This document shows positions 40,176 to 49,345 of a DNA stretch of 64,000 bases, piece after piece. The position numbers were made by a program, and so were the translations under genes. Numbering within the stretch: the stretch's first letter is position 1; each line of letters starts with the position of its first letter. The DNA is from Desulfobacterales bacterium (lineage in GTDB: Bacteria; Desulfobacterota; Desulfobacteria; Desulfobacterales; Desulfosalsimonadaceae), in the NCBI GenBank assembly GCA_018335195.1, contig JAGXKN010000007.1:1-64000 (forward strand), in the 5' to 3' direction. The notes below the pieces were generated by a model, which saw nothing but the letters and a program-made list of their open reading frames with translations, did no database searches and had not been told where the DNA came from.

Positions 40176-42095
40176 CTATTCGTGTATGGCCCCGGCCATC
40201 AGGTCGCCGACCATCTTGTTGAACCGCGAGGGGTTTTCGACCTTGCCGCCTTCTGCGATTACAGCGAGGTCATAGAGCAGGTGGCTGTAATCGGCCAGCG
40301 ATTCGTCTTCCGGGTTGCTTTCATGGATCTGCCGGATCTTGGACATCACCGGGTGTTCGGTGTTTAATTCCAGGATCCGCTTGGATTCGGGTACGGTCTG
40401 CCCCGAGGCCTTGAGCAGTTTTTCCATGTAGGCGCTCATGTCATAGGTGTCTCCGGATAGGCATGAGACCGAGTTTTTCAGGTGCGATGAGGGCTTGACC
40501 GATTTGACCTTGTCGTTGAGATGTTCCTGGATCTTCGTGAAAAGGTCCGAATAGGTCTCGGTTTCCTGCTCTTCCTTGCTCTTGTCGATTTCCAGGTCGC
40601 CTTTTTCCGCGCTCTTCAATGGCTTGCCCTCGAATTCGGTCACGCTGGTAACCACGAACTCGTCCACCGGGTCAGTCATCAGCAGCACTTCGTAGTCCCG
40701 GTCCTTGAGCGCCTCCAGGTGCGGGCTGTTTAACATGGCGCTCAGGTTGTCGCCGGTGATGTAGTATATGTTTTCCTGGTCCGGCTGCATGTCCTTTAGG
40801 TAATCGCTCAGTGAGCGCCACTTGCCCTCGGACTTGGTGGTTTTGTAGCGGATCAGCCGTGTGAGCCGGTCCCGGTTATCCGCATCCGAATAAATGCCTT
40901 CCTTGAGTACGGCGCCGAACTCGTCGTAGAATTTTTCATAAGTCTCGGCATCCATTTGTTCCAGTTTTTCCAGGATTTTCTTGACCAGGTTCTTTCGGAT
41001 GTTGCGCACCAAGGCGTCCTGCTGAAGCATCTCCCGGCTGATGTTCAGATTCAGGTCCGGCGCATCAACCACGCCGCGGATAAATCGCAGGTATTCCGGC
41101 AGCAGCTCCCGGCAGGAGTCCATAATAAACACCCGCCGGCTGTAGAGCTGAACCCCGTGTTGGCGTTCCGGATGATACAGGTCAAAGGGCGCATTGGAAG
41201 GAATATAAAGCAGCGCCGTGTACTCGGTCACCCCTTCGAGCTTGATATGCATCCAGGTCAGGGGCGGATTCCAGTCGTGGCTGATATGGGAATAAAAGTC
41301 GTTGTATTCCTCCTCGGTGATCTCGCTTTTGTTTTTCGCCCAGATGGCCTTCATGGAGTTGAGCGTTTCTTCGCGGACCACCGTTTTTTCCTCCGCGCCT
41401 TCCACCGGCTGGCCCTGCTCGTCGGTTTCCTGCTCCTCGCGCTCCACGTCCATGACAACGGGATAGCGCACAAAATCCGAGTGCCGCTTGACAATGCGCC
41501 GGATGGTCCATTCCTGGGTATAATCCTCTTCCTCCTGGACCTTTGGCGAAAGCTGCAGGATTACGTCCGTGCCCCGCCCCGGCTTTTCGGTTTCCTCGAT
41601 GGTATAGGATCCGTCACCTGCGGATTCCCATTTTGTGGCCGTTTGTTCGCCGGCCGCCCGGGTGATCACGGTAATGCGGTCCGCCACGATAAACGCGCTG
41701 TAAAAGCCAACCCCGAACTGTCCGATGAGTTCCGGGCTGAGGCCGTCTTCCTTTTTGGATTTTTCCAGTGCTTCCAGAAACGCGGCGGTCCCGCTTCTGG
41801 CGATGGTGCCCAGGTTTTCCTTGACCTCTTCTCTGGTCATGCCGAGGCCGTTGTCTGAAACGGTCAGGGTCTGGTTTTCCTTGTCCGGGATGATCTTGAT
41901 CTTCAGTTCGGTGTCTTCGCCGAGCACGTTCGGATCGCTCTGAGCCTGGAAACTGATCTTGTCCAGGGCGTCCGAGGCGTTGGAAATCAGCTCGCGCAGG
42001 AAAATTTCCCTGTTGGAATACAGGGAGTTGATGATAATATTGAGCAACTGCTTGACTTCGGTCTGGAATTCATAGGTTTCGGTTTTCGGTGTCAT
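40176..42095 (-). CDS. htpG: Molecular chaperone HtpG (Hsp90)
   Basis: The full-length 639-residue Hsp90 begins with the ATPase signature YSNREIFLRELISNASDALD (about 25-44), the nucleotide-binding DNGLGMTREEV, and IGQFGVGFYSAFIVAD. The middle domain contains the catalytic Arg region SREMLQQDALVRNIR, and the C-terminal dimerisation domain is complete. It is a cytoplasmic dimeric chaperone that folds client proteins with DnaK. The ATG at 42095 follows CAGGAGCC. It is a single-gene transcript, divergent from the rhomboid gene. No heat-shock palindrome was recognised in the 118-base gap. Confidence 0.98.
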   Translation of the reverse strand: MTPKTETYEFQTEVKQLLNIIINSLYSNREIFLRELISNASDALDKISFQAQSDPNVLGEDTELKIKIIPDKENQTLTVSDNGLGMTREEVKENLGTIARSGTAAFLEALEKSKKEDGLSPELIGQFGVGFYSAFIVADRITVITRAAGEQTATKWESAGDGSYTIEETEKPGRGTDVILQLSPKVQEEEDYTQEWTIRRIVKRHSDFVRYPVVMDVEREEQETDEQGQPVEGAEEKTVVREETLNSMKAIWAKNKSEITEEEYNDFYSHISHDWNPPLTWMHIKLEGVTEYTALLYIPSNAPFDLYHPERQHGVQLYSRRVFIMDSCRELLPEYLRFIRGVVDAPDLNLNISREMLQQDALVRNIRKNLVKKILEKLEQMDAETYEKFYDEFGAVLKEGIYSDADNRDRLTRLIRYKTTKSEGKWRSLSDYLKDMQPDQENIYYITGDNLSAMLNSPHLEALKDRDYEVLLMTDPVDEFVVTSVTEFEGKPLKSAEKGDLEIDKSKEEQETETYSDLFTKIQEHLNDKVKSVKPSSHLKNSVSCLSGDTYDMSAYMEKLLKASGQTVPESKRILELNTEHPVMSKIRQIHESNPEDESLADYSHLLYDLAVIAEGGKVENPSRFNKMVGDLMAGAIHE

Positions 42096-42213
42096 AGCCG
42101 GCTCCTGTATGTTTTGCGGTTATCATGGGGATTTGCTGTTGGCTTCCCAGTCATCTTCAACCAATTAAAATTAGACAGCTTTTGCGTTTGTCAACCCGCG
42201 GGCCAACGAAATC

Positions 42214-43077
42214 ATGCTTGAACTCTATGAAAACATGTCTTCTGATGCAGCCGACCTGTGCGGCCTGATCCTGAAAGCCTCCGGGATTCCGTTCAGGGTG
42301 AAGAAAACCGGGCGCGGGTGGGGTATCTGGGTGGAGCCGCGCGATTACCTGCGCGCCCGCCATGCAGTGGAGCAGTATTTTCGGGAAAACCGGCCCGCGG
42401 ATTCCGGGACCGATATCCCGGAGCCGGAACAGGCCCACGGATATGCCGGGGTGTGGGCGGCCGCTTTTCTGGCGGTGTGTTACGGGCTCGTGGCACAGAC
42501 GGCATCGGTGCAATCCGTATGGGAGGATTTCGGTGCGGCTGCCTGGCGGATTGTCGACGGTGAGCTTTACCGGACCGTCACGGCCCTGATGCTGCATGCC
42601 GACACCGTGCACCTGCTGGGCAACATGGCCGGGATGGCCATCTTTGCAACAGCCGTCTGCCATGTCGCCGGATGGGGAACCGGGATGCTGATGGTCCTGT
42701 TTGCCGGATCGGCAGGCAACCTGGTCAATGCGTTTGTCCGCCAGTCCGGACATCTGTCCATCGGCGCATCCACCGCGGTTTTCGGCGCCATCGGCATCCT
42801 GTCCGGATACCAGTTTTTCCGGAAGCGACACAGTGCCCGGCAGAAGGCCGCGGCCTGGCTGCCGCTTGGCTGCGGCCTGGCGCTGCTGGGGTTTCTCGGA
42901 TCGGGTGCGCACGTGGATTTGACAGCGCACTTGTTCGGATTTTTGGTTGGTATTTTCGTGGGAATCGGTTATGCCATGGCCCGGAAAGTCATCGGGCCGC
43001 CGGGCCAGTGGCTTTGCCTGGGCGTTGTTGCGGCTGCCCTGGCAGGGTCCTGGGCAGCCGGCATGTGGATACATTGA
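42214..43077 (+). CDS. Rhomboid-family intramembrane serine protease
   Basis: The protein has 287 residues. An N-terminal cytosolic domain of about 60 residues (ADLCGLILKASGIPFRVKKTG) resembles the DUF2007 putative signal-transducing module. Six or seven helices follow. Catalytic elements are H133 and N137 in TVHLLGN, nucleophile S186 in GASTAVFG and the partner His H239 in LTAHLFGFL. It should cut membrane-protein segments in the inner membrane. The ATG at 42214 lacks a strong ribosome site. It shares a 26-base gap with the downstream HD-domain gene, so the two may be co-transcribed. Confidence 0.92.
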   Translation: MLELYENMSSDAADLCGLILKASGIPFRVKKTGRGWGIWVEPRDYLRARHAVEQYFRENRPADSGTDIPEPEQAHGYAGVWAAAFLAVCYGLVAQTASVQSVWEDFGAAAWRIVDGELYRTVTALMLHADTVHLLGNMAGMAIFATAVCHVAGWGTGMLMVLFAGSAGNLVNAFVRQSGHLSIGASTAVFGAIGILSGYQFFRKRHSARQKAAAWLPLGCGLALLGFLGSGAHVDLTAHLFGFLVGIFVGIGYAMARKVIGPPGQWLCLGVVAAALAGSWAAGMWIH

Positions 43078-43103
43078 GAAGCGAATTTAAAGAGGGAGTC
43101 GGG

Positions 43104-43655
43104 ATGAAAGAAATCGCGGATTTGTTGTTTGAGGCCAAAATGCTCAAGGAGATTCCCCGGGCGGGATTTGCGTTTCTGGGCGCCGGGCGGGAGTCGGTGG
43201 CGGAACACTCCTTTGCCGCGGCGTTTATCGCCTACGTGATGACAAAGCTGGAGACGGGCGTGGACGGGCTCCGGTTGATTACCATGTGCCTGCTCCATGA
43301 TCTTCCCGAGGCGCGCATCGGGGATTTGAATTACGTGCAGAAGAAATACGTGACAGCGGATGAGAACCGGGCAATCGCGGATACCACCGAGAAGCTGCCC
43401 TTTGGCGGTGATGTATCCGGATTGCTTGCCGAATTCAACGCCCAGGAAACCGAGGCGGCCAGGTTGGCCCATGATGCAGACCAGTTGGCCTTTATCCTGG
43501 ATTTGAAATCCATTTCCGACGTGGGCGGGCAGACCCCGGAGAAATGGTTGCCCGTGGTGCAGAAGCGATTGAAAACCGAGCTGGGCAGAAAGATTGCCGA
43601 TGCGGTTTCACGCCGCCGGTGGGACGCTTGGTGGATGGATGCTTATTCCGAGTAG
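43104..43655 (+). CDS. HD-domain hydrolase (YfbR/YedJ-like 5'-deoxynucleotidase)
   Basis: The 183-residue cytoplasmic protein starts at the ATG at 43104 (AGAGGGAG upstream); longer frames in the rhomboid gene are shadows. The metal-binding HD signature is complete: H35 in ESVAEHSFAAAF, H65-D66 in CLLHDLPEARIGD and a final Asp in LAHDADQLAFIL. The arrangement matches YfbR-type nucleotidases that dephosphorylate deoxynucleoside monophosphates. It follows the rhomboid gene closely. No fused regulatory domain. Confidence 0.9.
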   Translation: MKEIADLLFEAKMLKEIPRAGFAFLGAGRESVAEHSFAAAFIAYVMTKLETGVDGLRLITMCLLHDLPEARIGDLNYVQKKYVTADENRAIADTTEKLPFGGDVSGLLAEFNAQETEAARLAHDADQLAFILDLKSISDVGGQTPEKWLPVVQKRLKTELGRKIADAVSRRRWDAWWMDAYSE

Positions 43656-43762
43656 CCGGGCATCAGCGCGCGGAATCGGCGCTGTCAGCCGGCGTGCGGG
43701 AACAAGAAAATCCTTGATTTCATGGAATTATTTTATTATTTTTATTAGTTTGTAAACGAGAT

Positions 43763-43807
43763 GCCGGGTGTTGGTCCGGGTCGTTTTTTCCCGGGGCAAC
43801 ACCCGGC
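43763..43807. repeat. Long hairpin in the leader of the EIIA-like gene
   Basis: GCCGGGTGTTG (43763-43773) pairs perfectly with CAACACCCGGC (43797-43807), and inside it CCGGG (43776-43780) pairs with CCCGG (43790-43794), leaving a loop with six T. The hairpin ends 25 bases before the ATG at 43833 and could influence that gene's mRNA or end the upstream transcript. Confidence 0.55.
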
Positions 43808-43832
43808 GAATCGCAATGGAAGGGCGTTTTCC

Positions 43833-44522
43833 ATGGAGTTGAAGATAGACGAGATTTCCAGTTGCCTGGAACTGCCCTCCACGACTGTGGAGCGCTGGGT
43901 TCGGCAGGGACGGATCCCCGTGAAAATGATCGGCGATACCTGCCTGTTCAGTGATACGGCCCTCCGGAAATGGGCGGAAGAACATAACCTGCCGTATCAC
44001 CCGCCCGGTGAACAGCAGCAGGAAAAGCAGGAAGAAACATCCGAGAACCTGGCCGATGCCATCGGCCGGGGCGGAATTTATTATCACCTGTCCGGGCAGA
44101 CCGTGGAGGAGGTCATCGGTGAGGCGGTTTCCGCCATGAAGGGCATTGAATCCGAATCCGACCGGCAGGCCCTCTACGAAAGCCTGGTGGCCCGGGAGCA
44201 GATGATGTCTACAGGCATCGGAAACGGGGTGGCTGTTCCCCACCCGCGCACCCCGTTGAGCCAGACCGGAATACCCACTCAGATCGCGGTTTTTTTCCTG
44301 GACCGGCCGGTTGATTTCAAGGCCGTGGACAAAAAGCCGGTGTATGTCCTTTTTGTACTGGTGGCCGCAAGTTCCCAACAGCACCTGCATCTGCTGTCCC
44401 GGCTGTCTTATTGTCTGCGCGATGCAACTTTTTTAAACCTTCTTTCCGAGGTTCCGGCCCCTGAGACCCTGATTACGAAAATTGTGGAGTTTGAAGCCCG
44501 TTTGAGCGGGGGTGAGGGATAA
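43833..44522 (+). CDS. HTH plus PTS EIIA-Ntr-like protein
   Basis: The 229-residue protein is read from the ATG at 43833. Residues 1-50 are an excisionase/MerR-like helix-turn-helix (LELPSTTVERWVRQGRIPVK). A Gln/Glu-rich linker follows. Residues 75-225 form a fructose/nitrogen-type EIIA domain with the phosphorylatable His H137 in GVAVPHPRTP and the LFVLVAASSQQHLHLLSRLSY block. No other PTS proteins are in the window, so it is probably regulatory. Its end overlaps the start of the ClC gene, suggesting that it controls ion-channel expression or activity. A hairpin lies in the leader. Confidence 0.88.
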   Translation: MELKIDEISSCLELPSTTVERWVRQGRIPVKMIGDTCLFSDTALRKWAEEHNLPYHPPGEQQQEKQEETSENLADAIGRGGIYYHLSGQTVEEVIGEAVSAMKGIESESDRQALYESLVAREQMMSTGIGNGVAVPHPRTPLSQTGIPTQIAVFFLDRPVDFKAVDKKPVYVLFVLVAASSQQHLHLLSRLSYCLRDATFLNLLSEVPAPETLITKIVEFEARLSGGEG

Positions 44523-46302
44523 ACGGGGGAATGCACCCCCGGGTGAAAGGGATACTGGCACAAGGACATTGATAAGATTTTCAGATTGGAAAAACCGGCT
44601 GAATCCGTCCCGATGGGTATGGTTCCGCATGGATGACCGGCTGCTGCTGATTGCTTTTGGGGCAGCGGTCGGGGTCTGCAGCGGGCTGGCGGCCGTGGCC
44701 CTCAGCCACGGTCTGGTCTTTATGATGGAAAATCTTTCGGTTTTCCGGGATTACTGGTGGGCCTTCGTGCTGCCGGGAATCGGTATGGCGGCATCTTCCC
44801 TGTTTCTGGAAAAAGTCGTGCGCGAAGGCGCCGGCCACGGCGTGCCCGAAGTGGTTTACAGCGTGTCCCGTCACGGCGGGCTGCTGCGGCTGCGGTCCTC
44901 GTTTTCACGGCTGATCTCAAACTGCCTGACCATCGGCTCCGGCGCGTCTGCGGGCCCCGAGGCCCCGGTGATAATATCCGGGGCTTCCATCGGTTCCAAT
45001 ATATCCAGGCTTTTCTCGCTAAACGAGCGCCAGCGGGTCACCTTGGTGGGATGCGGCTCTGCCGGCGCGCTGTCTGCCATATTCAATGCGCCTGTGGCCG
45101 GCATGGTCTTTACAATCGAAATTATCATGGGCGAGTGGTCGGCCGGCAACGTGGTGCCCATTGCGGTTGCTTCCGTGGCCGGGGCCCAGGTCACCCGTCT
45201 GCTTCAGACGCATCAGATTTCCTTTACCCATCTTCGTTTTGACGTGGATGTCACCTCCACGCTGGCCGCAGTCGGCCTGGCCGTGTTAACCGCATTGATT
45301 TCGGTCCTGTTTGCCCGTTCGCTGCGGTATTCTCACCACATTTCCGAAAAAATCACTCTGCCCGTCTGGGTGCGCGCGCTCATCGGCGGGTGCATGGTGG
45401 GCGCCATCGGCCTTCTCCTGCCCGGGGTGCTCGGCGAAGGCTATCATTCGATCCAGCAAATGGTGGAAGGCGCCTTTGCTCCGGGTCTTGCGCTGATGCT
45501 TTTGCTGGTGGGCGCCAAAATCGCGGCCACGGCATTAACTCTGGGATGGGGCGGTTCCGGCGGGATTTTTGCTCCGGCCCTGGTGATCGGCAGTTTTGCC
45601 GGCCTGATGTATCATCGGTTTATTGTTCTTCTGCTGCCCGGGTTTTCATGGGTGGATGAGGGTTGTTACGCGCTTCTGGGCATGGCGGGCGTGATCAGCG
45701 GGACTATGCATGCACCGCTGACCGGAATTTTTCTGATCGTCGATATCACCGGCCGGTATGAAACCATTCTGCCGCTGATCCTGGTTTCCGCGCTTTCCAC
45801 GACCATCAGCCGCGTATTTGAACCGGCATCTTTTTACCTGCGGGAACTGGTGCAAAAGGGCCAGTATCTCAAGCCGCGCACGGATGCCAAGGTACTGGCG
45901 GATTTGAGCATCACCGAACTGGTGGAAAAAGACTGCAAAACCGTGCCGCGCAACATGCTGCTCGGTGATTTTATCAAGGTGGTCCAGGACTCGCACAGGA
46001 ACCATTTTCCGGTGGTGGATGAGCAAACCGGCGAATTCCAGGGTATGATCCATTTGGATGACATCCGGCCCTACCTGCTTGATTCGCTGATGTATGAAAC
46101 CGTGTTTTTGGAGCAGGTGATGCAGACCGAGGTGGAAACCGTGGATATTCACGAGGATCTCTCGGAAGTGCTGGATCGGATGGATGCCAACGGATTGTTC
46201 AGCATGCCGGTGGTATCGAGCAGCCGGTTTGTGGGGATGATCTCCAAGGCCACCCTGCTGGATAAATACCGACACGAATTAATGGTACAGACAATGCATT
46301 GA
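44512..46302 (+). CDS. ClC-family anion channel/antiporter with CBS pair
   Basis: The 596-residue membrane protein has ClC selectivity-filter segments: GSGASAGPEAPVI (about 142-154) carrying the gating glutamate, and GGSGGIFAPALVIGSFAGL near residue 345. The filter lacks the GSGIP Ser-Pro pair of Cl-/H+ exchangers, so ion preference is uncertain. The C-terminal 150 residues hold two CBS motifs (LGDFIKVVQDSHRNHFPVVD and EDLSEVLDRMDANGLFSMPVV) that may bind nucleotides. The start at 44512 overlaps the EIIA-like gene by 11 bases; later starts, such as residue 40, are possible. A Usp gene follows 51 bases on. Confidence 0.92.
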   Translation: MRDKRGNAPPGERDTGTRTLIRFSDWKNRLNPSRWVWFRMDDRLLLIAFGAAVGVCSGLAAVALSHGLVFMMENLSVFRDYWWAFVLPGIGMAASSLFLEKVVREGAGHGVPEVVYSVSRHGGLLRLRSSFSRLISNCLTIGSGASAGPEAPVIISGASIGSNISRLFSLNERQRVTLVGCGSAGALSAIFNAPVAGMVFTIEIIMGEWSAGNVVPIAVASVAGAQVTRLLQTHQISFTHLRFDVDVTSTLAAVGLAVLTALISVLFARSLRYSHHISEKITLPVWVRALIGGCMVGAIGLLLPGVLGEGYHSIQQMVEGAFAPGLALMLLLVGAKIAATALTLGWGGSGGIFAPALVIGSFAGLMYHRFIVLLLPGFSWVDEGCYALLGMAGVISGTMHAPLTGIFLIVDITGRYETILPLILVSALSTTISRVFEPASFYLRELVQKGQYLKPRTDAKVLADLSITELVEKDCKTVPRNMLLGDFIKVVQDSHRNHFPVVDEQTGEFQGMIHLDDIRPYLLDSLMYETVFLEQVMQTEVETVDIHEDLSEVLDRMDANGLFSMPVVSSSRFVGMISKATLLDKYRHELMVQTMH

Positions 46303-46353
46303 GTTTCGACCCGGATACGGGCCGGCCAATCATAAACGAGGAGGAGGTTGCCA

Positions 46354-47184
46354 ATGGAAATGCAGATGCTGCACATTTTCAGAAACACCCCGCTGGGCCG
46401 GGAAACCCTGTTGGAGTCGGCCTACTTTTGCAAGCGTCTCGATATTCTGCCGGTGGTCTACGTTCCTGCCTACGTGAAATTTTTGATGTATTTTGAAAAC
46501 GACGTGGTGCAGGTGGATCTTGACGGCTCCTACCTTCGCTCGCCGGACACGGCCAGGGATCATGTGGTGGAAATCGTGGAAAGCATGGGGCTGCCGGCGC
46601 CGAAGTTCCTGGAGCTCAAGCATTTCACCGCTTCAACGCTGCCGGATATTCCGGTGGATTACGATTTTATGTGCTGCCCCAGAAGCATTACGGACATGAG
46701 CTCCAAGATCGGCCTGGGATACATCGGCCCGCGCGTTCGCCGGATTGTTCAGAATGCGCGTTTTCCCGTTTATATTCCCAGTGCGGTATTCAAGCCGTGG
46801 CAGAGCCTGGCCGTGATGTTCGGGGGCTCGGCAAATGCGCTAAAGGCCCTTAAGCTCGGGATACGCCTGAGCCGGATTTCCGGGTTTCCCCTGGATGTTT
46901 TCACACAGGAGGGCAGAAGAAAGCGGAAAGACTACGAGGATATTATCGACAGTGAGGGACTTGGCGTTGAAATGGACAAGTATGTTCGCAGATGGCGGTT
47001 TTTTGAAAGCCGCTCTTTTGCGGAAAACCTGTATGAAATCCCGCATGATGCCCTGATCGTGCTCGGGGCCTACGGTCACGGACTGATCAAGGAGCTTTTT
47101 TTCGGCAGCACAATGGAAACCTTGCAGACCGTTTCACCCAACAGCATGCTCATTGTGGGGCCCAATTACCGGGCCTCTGTTTAG
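46354..47184 (+). CDS. Tandem universal stress protein-like protein
   Basis: The 276-residue protein starts at the ATG at 46354 behind AGGAGGAGG. The C-terminal half shows Usp features: QSLAVMFGGSANALKALKLGIRLS, a long variable helix region, and DALIVLGAYGHGLIKELFFGSTMETLQT ending in SMLIVGP, with a G-X2-G-like ATP loop. The N-terminal half (LHIFRNTPLGRETLLESAYF, CPRSITDMSSKIGLGYIGPRV) looks like a degenerate first Usp domain without the loop. It is last in a three-gene set with the EIIA-like regulator and the ClC channel, so a stress-linked control of ion flux is plausible. Confidence 0.82.
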   Translation: MEMQMLHIFRNTPLGRETLLESAYFCKRLDILPVVYVPAYVKFLMYFENDVVQVDLDGSYLRSPDTARDHVVEIVESMGLPAPKFLELKHFTASTLPDIPVDYDFMCCPRSITDMSSKIGLGYIGPRVRRIVQNARFPVYIPSAVFKPWQSLAVMFGGSANALKALKLGIRLSRISGFPLDVFTQEGRRKRKDYEDIIDSEGLGVEMDKYVRRWRFFESRSFAENLYEIPHDALIVLGAYGHGLIKELFFGSTMETLQTVSPNSMLIVGPNYRASV

Positions 47185-47987
47185 CGGAAACCGGCCGATT
47201 CCTGCAGATCTGCGGCAGTGAGTTCGATATTGCGTTTGATCACTGTTTTTGCCGTTTTTTCAAACTGCCGGGTCACATCCGAGACGTAAAACCGGGTTTG
47301 CCCGTTTTTGTCCAGGGTTGCATCCACTTCCGGGTAATCGGTCAGAAACTGCCTGATCTGTCCGGCCAATGCCACGGAAGAATCGATGATCCGTACCTTT
47401 TTACCGATTTTGTGGGCAATCACGTGCTTGATGACCGGATAATGGGTGCAGCCCAGGATCAGGGTGTCGATTTGCCGGACCTTTAAGGGGTGCAGGTATT
47501 TTTTCACGATCATGCGCGTCTCGGGTTTTTCGTTCCAACCTTCCTCCACCAGGGGCACCAGAAGCGGGCAGGCAACGGAGTGGATTTTTGCTTCCGGGCT
47601 GCGCTCGCGGATTTTGCGCTCGTAAATCCCGCTTTCAATGGTGCCCCGGGTGCCGATCACGCCGATAATCCCCCTGCGGGTCTGATCCAGTGCCAGGTCC
47701 ACGGCCGGGCTGATGACCTCGTAGACGGGCAGGTCAAAGCGGGCCTGAGTGTCTTCAAAGGCTACGCTGGAGGCCGTGTTGCAGGCGATCACGATGATTT
47801 TTGCGCCCTTGTTGATCAGAAAATCCGTGTCCTGCCTGGAATACTCCACCACCGTGCGCCCGCTTTTGGTCCCGTAAGGGGTCCGCGCGGTGTCGCCGAA
47901 GTATACGATGTCATATTCCGGCAGTGCGTCCATGATGGCGCGAACCACCGTCAGCCCGCCGATGCCTGAGTCGAATATGCCGATCAT
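47181..47987 (-). CDS. murI: Glutamate racemase
   Basis: The 268-residue cytoplasmic enzyme interconverts L- and D-glutamate for peptidoglycan. The catalytic pair is intact: C69 in IIVIACNTASS and C180 in LILGCTHYPV with H182; D6 in FDSGIGGLTV supports the first site. VYFGDTARTPYGTKS (28-42) is also conserved. It starts at the ATG at 47987, overlapping the end of the YkgJ-like gene by four bases, and is the last gene of the dnaX operon. It is convergent with the Usp gene, with the stops overlapping by four bases. Confidence 0.96.
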   Translation of the reverse strand: MIGIFDSGIGGLTVVRAIMDALPEYDIVYFGDTARTPYGTKSGRTVVEYSRQDTDFLINKGAKIIVIACNTASSVAFEDTQARFDLPVYEVISPAVDLALDQTRRGIIGVIGTRGTIESGIYERKIRERSPEAKIHSVACPLLVPLVEEGWNEKPETRMIVKKYLHPLKVRQIDTLILGCTHYPVIKHVIAHKIGKKVRIIDSSVALAGQIRQFLTDYPEVDATLDKNGQTRFYVSDVTRQFEKTAKTVIKRNIELTAADLQESAGFR

Positions 47988-48436
47988 GAGATGCCGCCGG
48001 TCTGTTTTTGCGGGTGAAGGTTGCTCCGGCTGCTGTCGAGTTCTTCCAGTTTTTCCCGGACGCAGCGGACAATGTCCTGTTTGTTAAATCCGGTGCGTAT
48101 GCCCGGGCAGGCTTCTGCCATGGCATCCCAGTTTGCCGGATCGCAGATGACAGCCGCGATAAACGGCCAGGCTCGGCACATCCGCGGTTTGACCGGGTGG
48201 ATGGTGCAGAGTTCGTCCCAGAATACGCAGTATCCGTCGGATTTCTGCCGGAGAATGTAGCGGCCGCCCGAGACCGTGCAGTATCGGGTGATGAGTTCAT
48301 CCCCGGAAATGCCCAGATAACCGGCAATGTTTTCAATGTCTGCTGCGTTCAGGTACGTGCCCCCGTAGCCGTGGCAGCACTGGCCGCACTGCCGGCATTC
48401 GAACAGATCCCCGGGGGTGACGGAATCAAACGGCAC
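47984..48436 (-). CDS. YkgJ-family cysteine-cluster protein
   Basis: The 150-residue protein starts at GTG (48436), overlapping the recR end by 11 bases. It has the cysteine-cluster pattern of the YkgJ/UPF0153 family: FECRQCGQCCHGYGG (13-27), then CTIHPVKPRMCRAWPF around 82-97, and a later Cys in EACPGI. The cysteines are thought to bind zinc or an iron-sulfur cluster; the biochemical role of the family is not established. It is embedded in the dnaX-ybaB-recR-murI operon. Confidence 0.88.
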   Translation of the reverse strand: MPFDSVTPGDLFECRQCGQCCHGYGGTYLNAADIENIAGYLGISGDELITRYCTVSGGRYILRQKSDGYCVFWDELCTIHPVKPRMCRAWPFIAAVICDPANWDAMAEACPGIRTGFNKQDIVRCVREKLEELDSSRSNLHPQKQTGGIS

Positions 48437-49025
48437 GCCGGGCCTCCAGGGCTTTTTTCAGGGTGACCTGGTCGATGTACTTGAGCTCGCCGCCCATGGG
48501 AACCCCGGAGGCGATCCGGGTGATTTTCACCGAATATGATTTCAGCGCCCGGGTGATGTAATCGGCCGTGGCTTCGCCCTCCACGCTGGTGCTCGTGGCA
48601 ATGACGACCTCGCTGACCTTGCCGGCAGCCACCCGGCCGACCAGTTCCCGGATGCGGAGTTCTTCCGGCCCGATGCCGTCCATGGGAGACAGCAGGCCCT
48701 GGAGCACATGATAAACCCCGGGATAGGAGCCGGATTTTTCAACGGCCGCCATGTCCGCCGGGCTTTCCACCACGCACACCAGGCCGTGATCCCGTCCGGG
48801 GTCGCTGCAGATCCGGCAGGTTTGCCTGTCGCTTAGGCAAAAGCAGGTATTGCAGACTTTTACCTGTTTCTTGAGATCCGCGATGCTTCCGGCCAGGCCG
48901 GCGACTTCCTCGTCCGGCGCGGTCAGCAGGTGCATGGCAAACCGCTCCGCGGATTTTTCGCCGATGCCCGGCAGCTTGCACAGGTGCCGGATCAGTTTGA
49001 GAATGGCTTCCGGGTAATGGTTCAT
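48426..49025 (-). CDS. recR: Recombination protein RecR
   Basis: RecR has 199 residues, the normal length. The N-terminal helix-hairpin-helix region reads LCKLPGIGEKSAERFAMHLL (16-35), the four-cysteine zinc finger begins CNTCFCLSDRQTCRIC (58-73), and the Toprim domain starts VVESPADMAAVEKSGSYPGVYHVL. It acts with RecO/RecF to load RecA at gapped DNA. It lies eight bases after ybaB, in the widespread dnaX-ybaB-recR order. Confidence 0.97.
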   Translation of the reverse strand: MNHYPEAILKLIRHLCKLPGIGEKSAERFAMHLLTAPDEEVAGLAGSIADLKKQVKVCNTCFCLSDRQTCRICSDPGRDHGLVCVVESPADMAAVEKSGSYPGVYHVLQGLLSPMDGIGPEELRIRELVGRVAAGKVSEVVIATSTSVEGEATADYITRALKSYSVKITRIASGVPMGGELKYIDQVTLKKALEARRAV

Positions 49026-49033
49026 GGCCTGTC

Positions 49034-49345
49034 CTACATCATTCCCGGGATATTCATGCCGCCGGTGAGCTTGCTCATTTCCTCGGAGACCATCTCCTGA
49101 GCGCGGGAAAGCGCCTCATTGACCGCCGCAAGGATCAGGTCCTGGAGCATGTCAACGTCTTCCGGGTCAACCACTTCTTTTTCAATATTGATGGAAACGA
49201 TCTGCTGCCTGCCGTTGGCCACAACCTTGACCATACCGCCGCCGGCCGTGGCCTCAACGGTTTTATCGGCCATTTCCTCCTGCAGCTTGCTCATCTTCTC
49301 CTGAAGCTGCTGGGCCTGCTTCATCATTTTTCCCATGTTCTTCAT
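49034..49345 (-). CDS. YbaB/EbfC-family nucleoid-associated protein
   Basis: The 103-residue protein is read from the ATG at 49345, overlapping the dnaX stop by four bases. A long amphipathic helix (MMKQAQQLQEKMSKLQEEMA) is followed by VEATAGGGMVKVVANGRQQIVSINI and a C-terminal helical region, the classic tweezers-like dimer that binds DNA without strong sequence preference. Position between dnaX and recR is conserved in many bacteria. Confidence 0.95.
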   Translation of the reverse strand: MKNMGKMMKQAQQLQEKMSKLQEEMADKTVEATAGGGMVKVVANGRQQIVSINIEKEVVDPEDVDMLQDLILAAVNEALSRAQEMVSEEMSKLTGGMNIPGMM

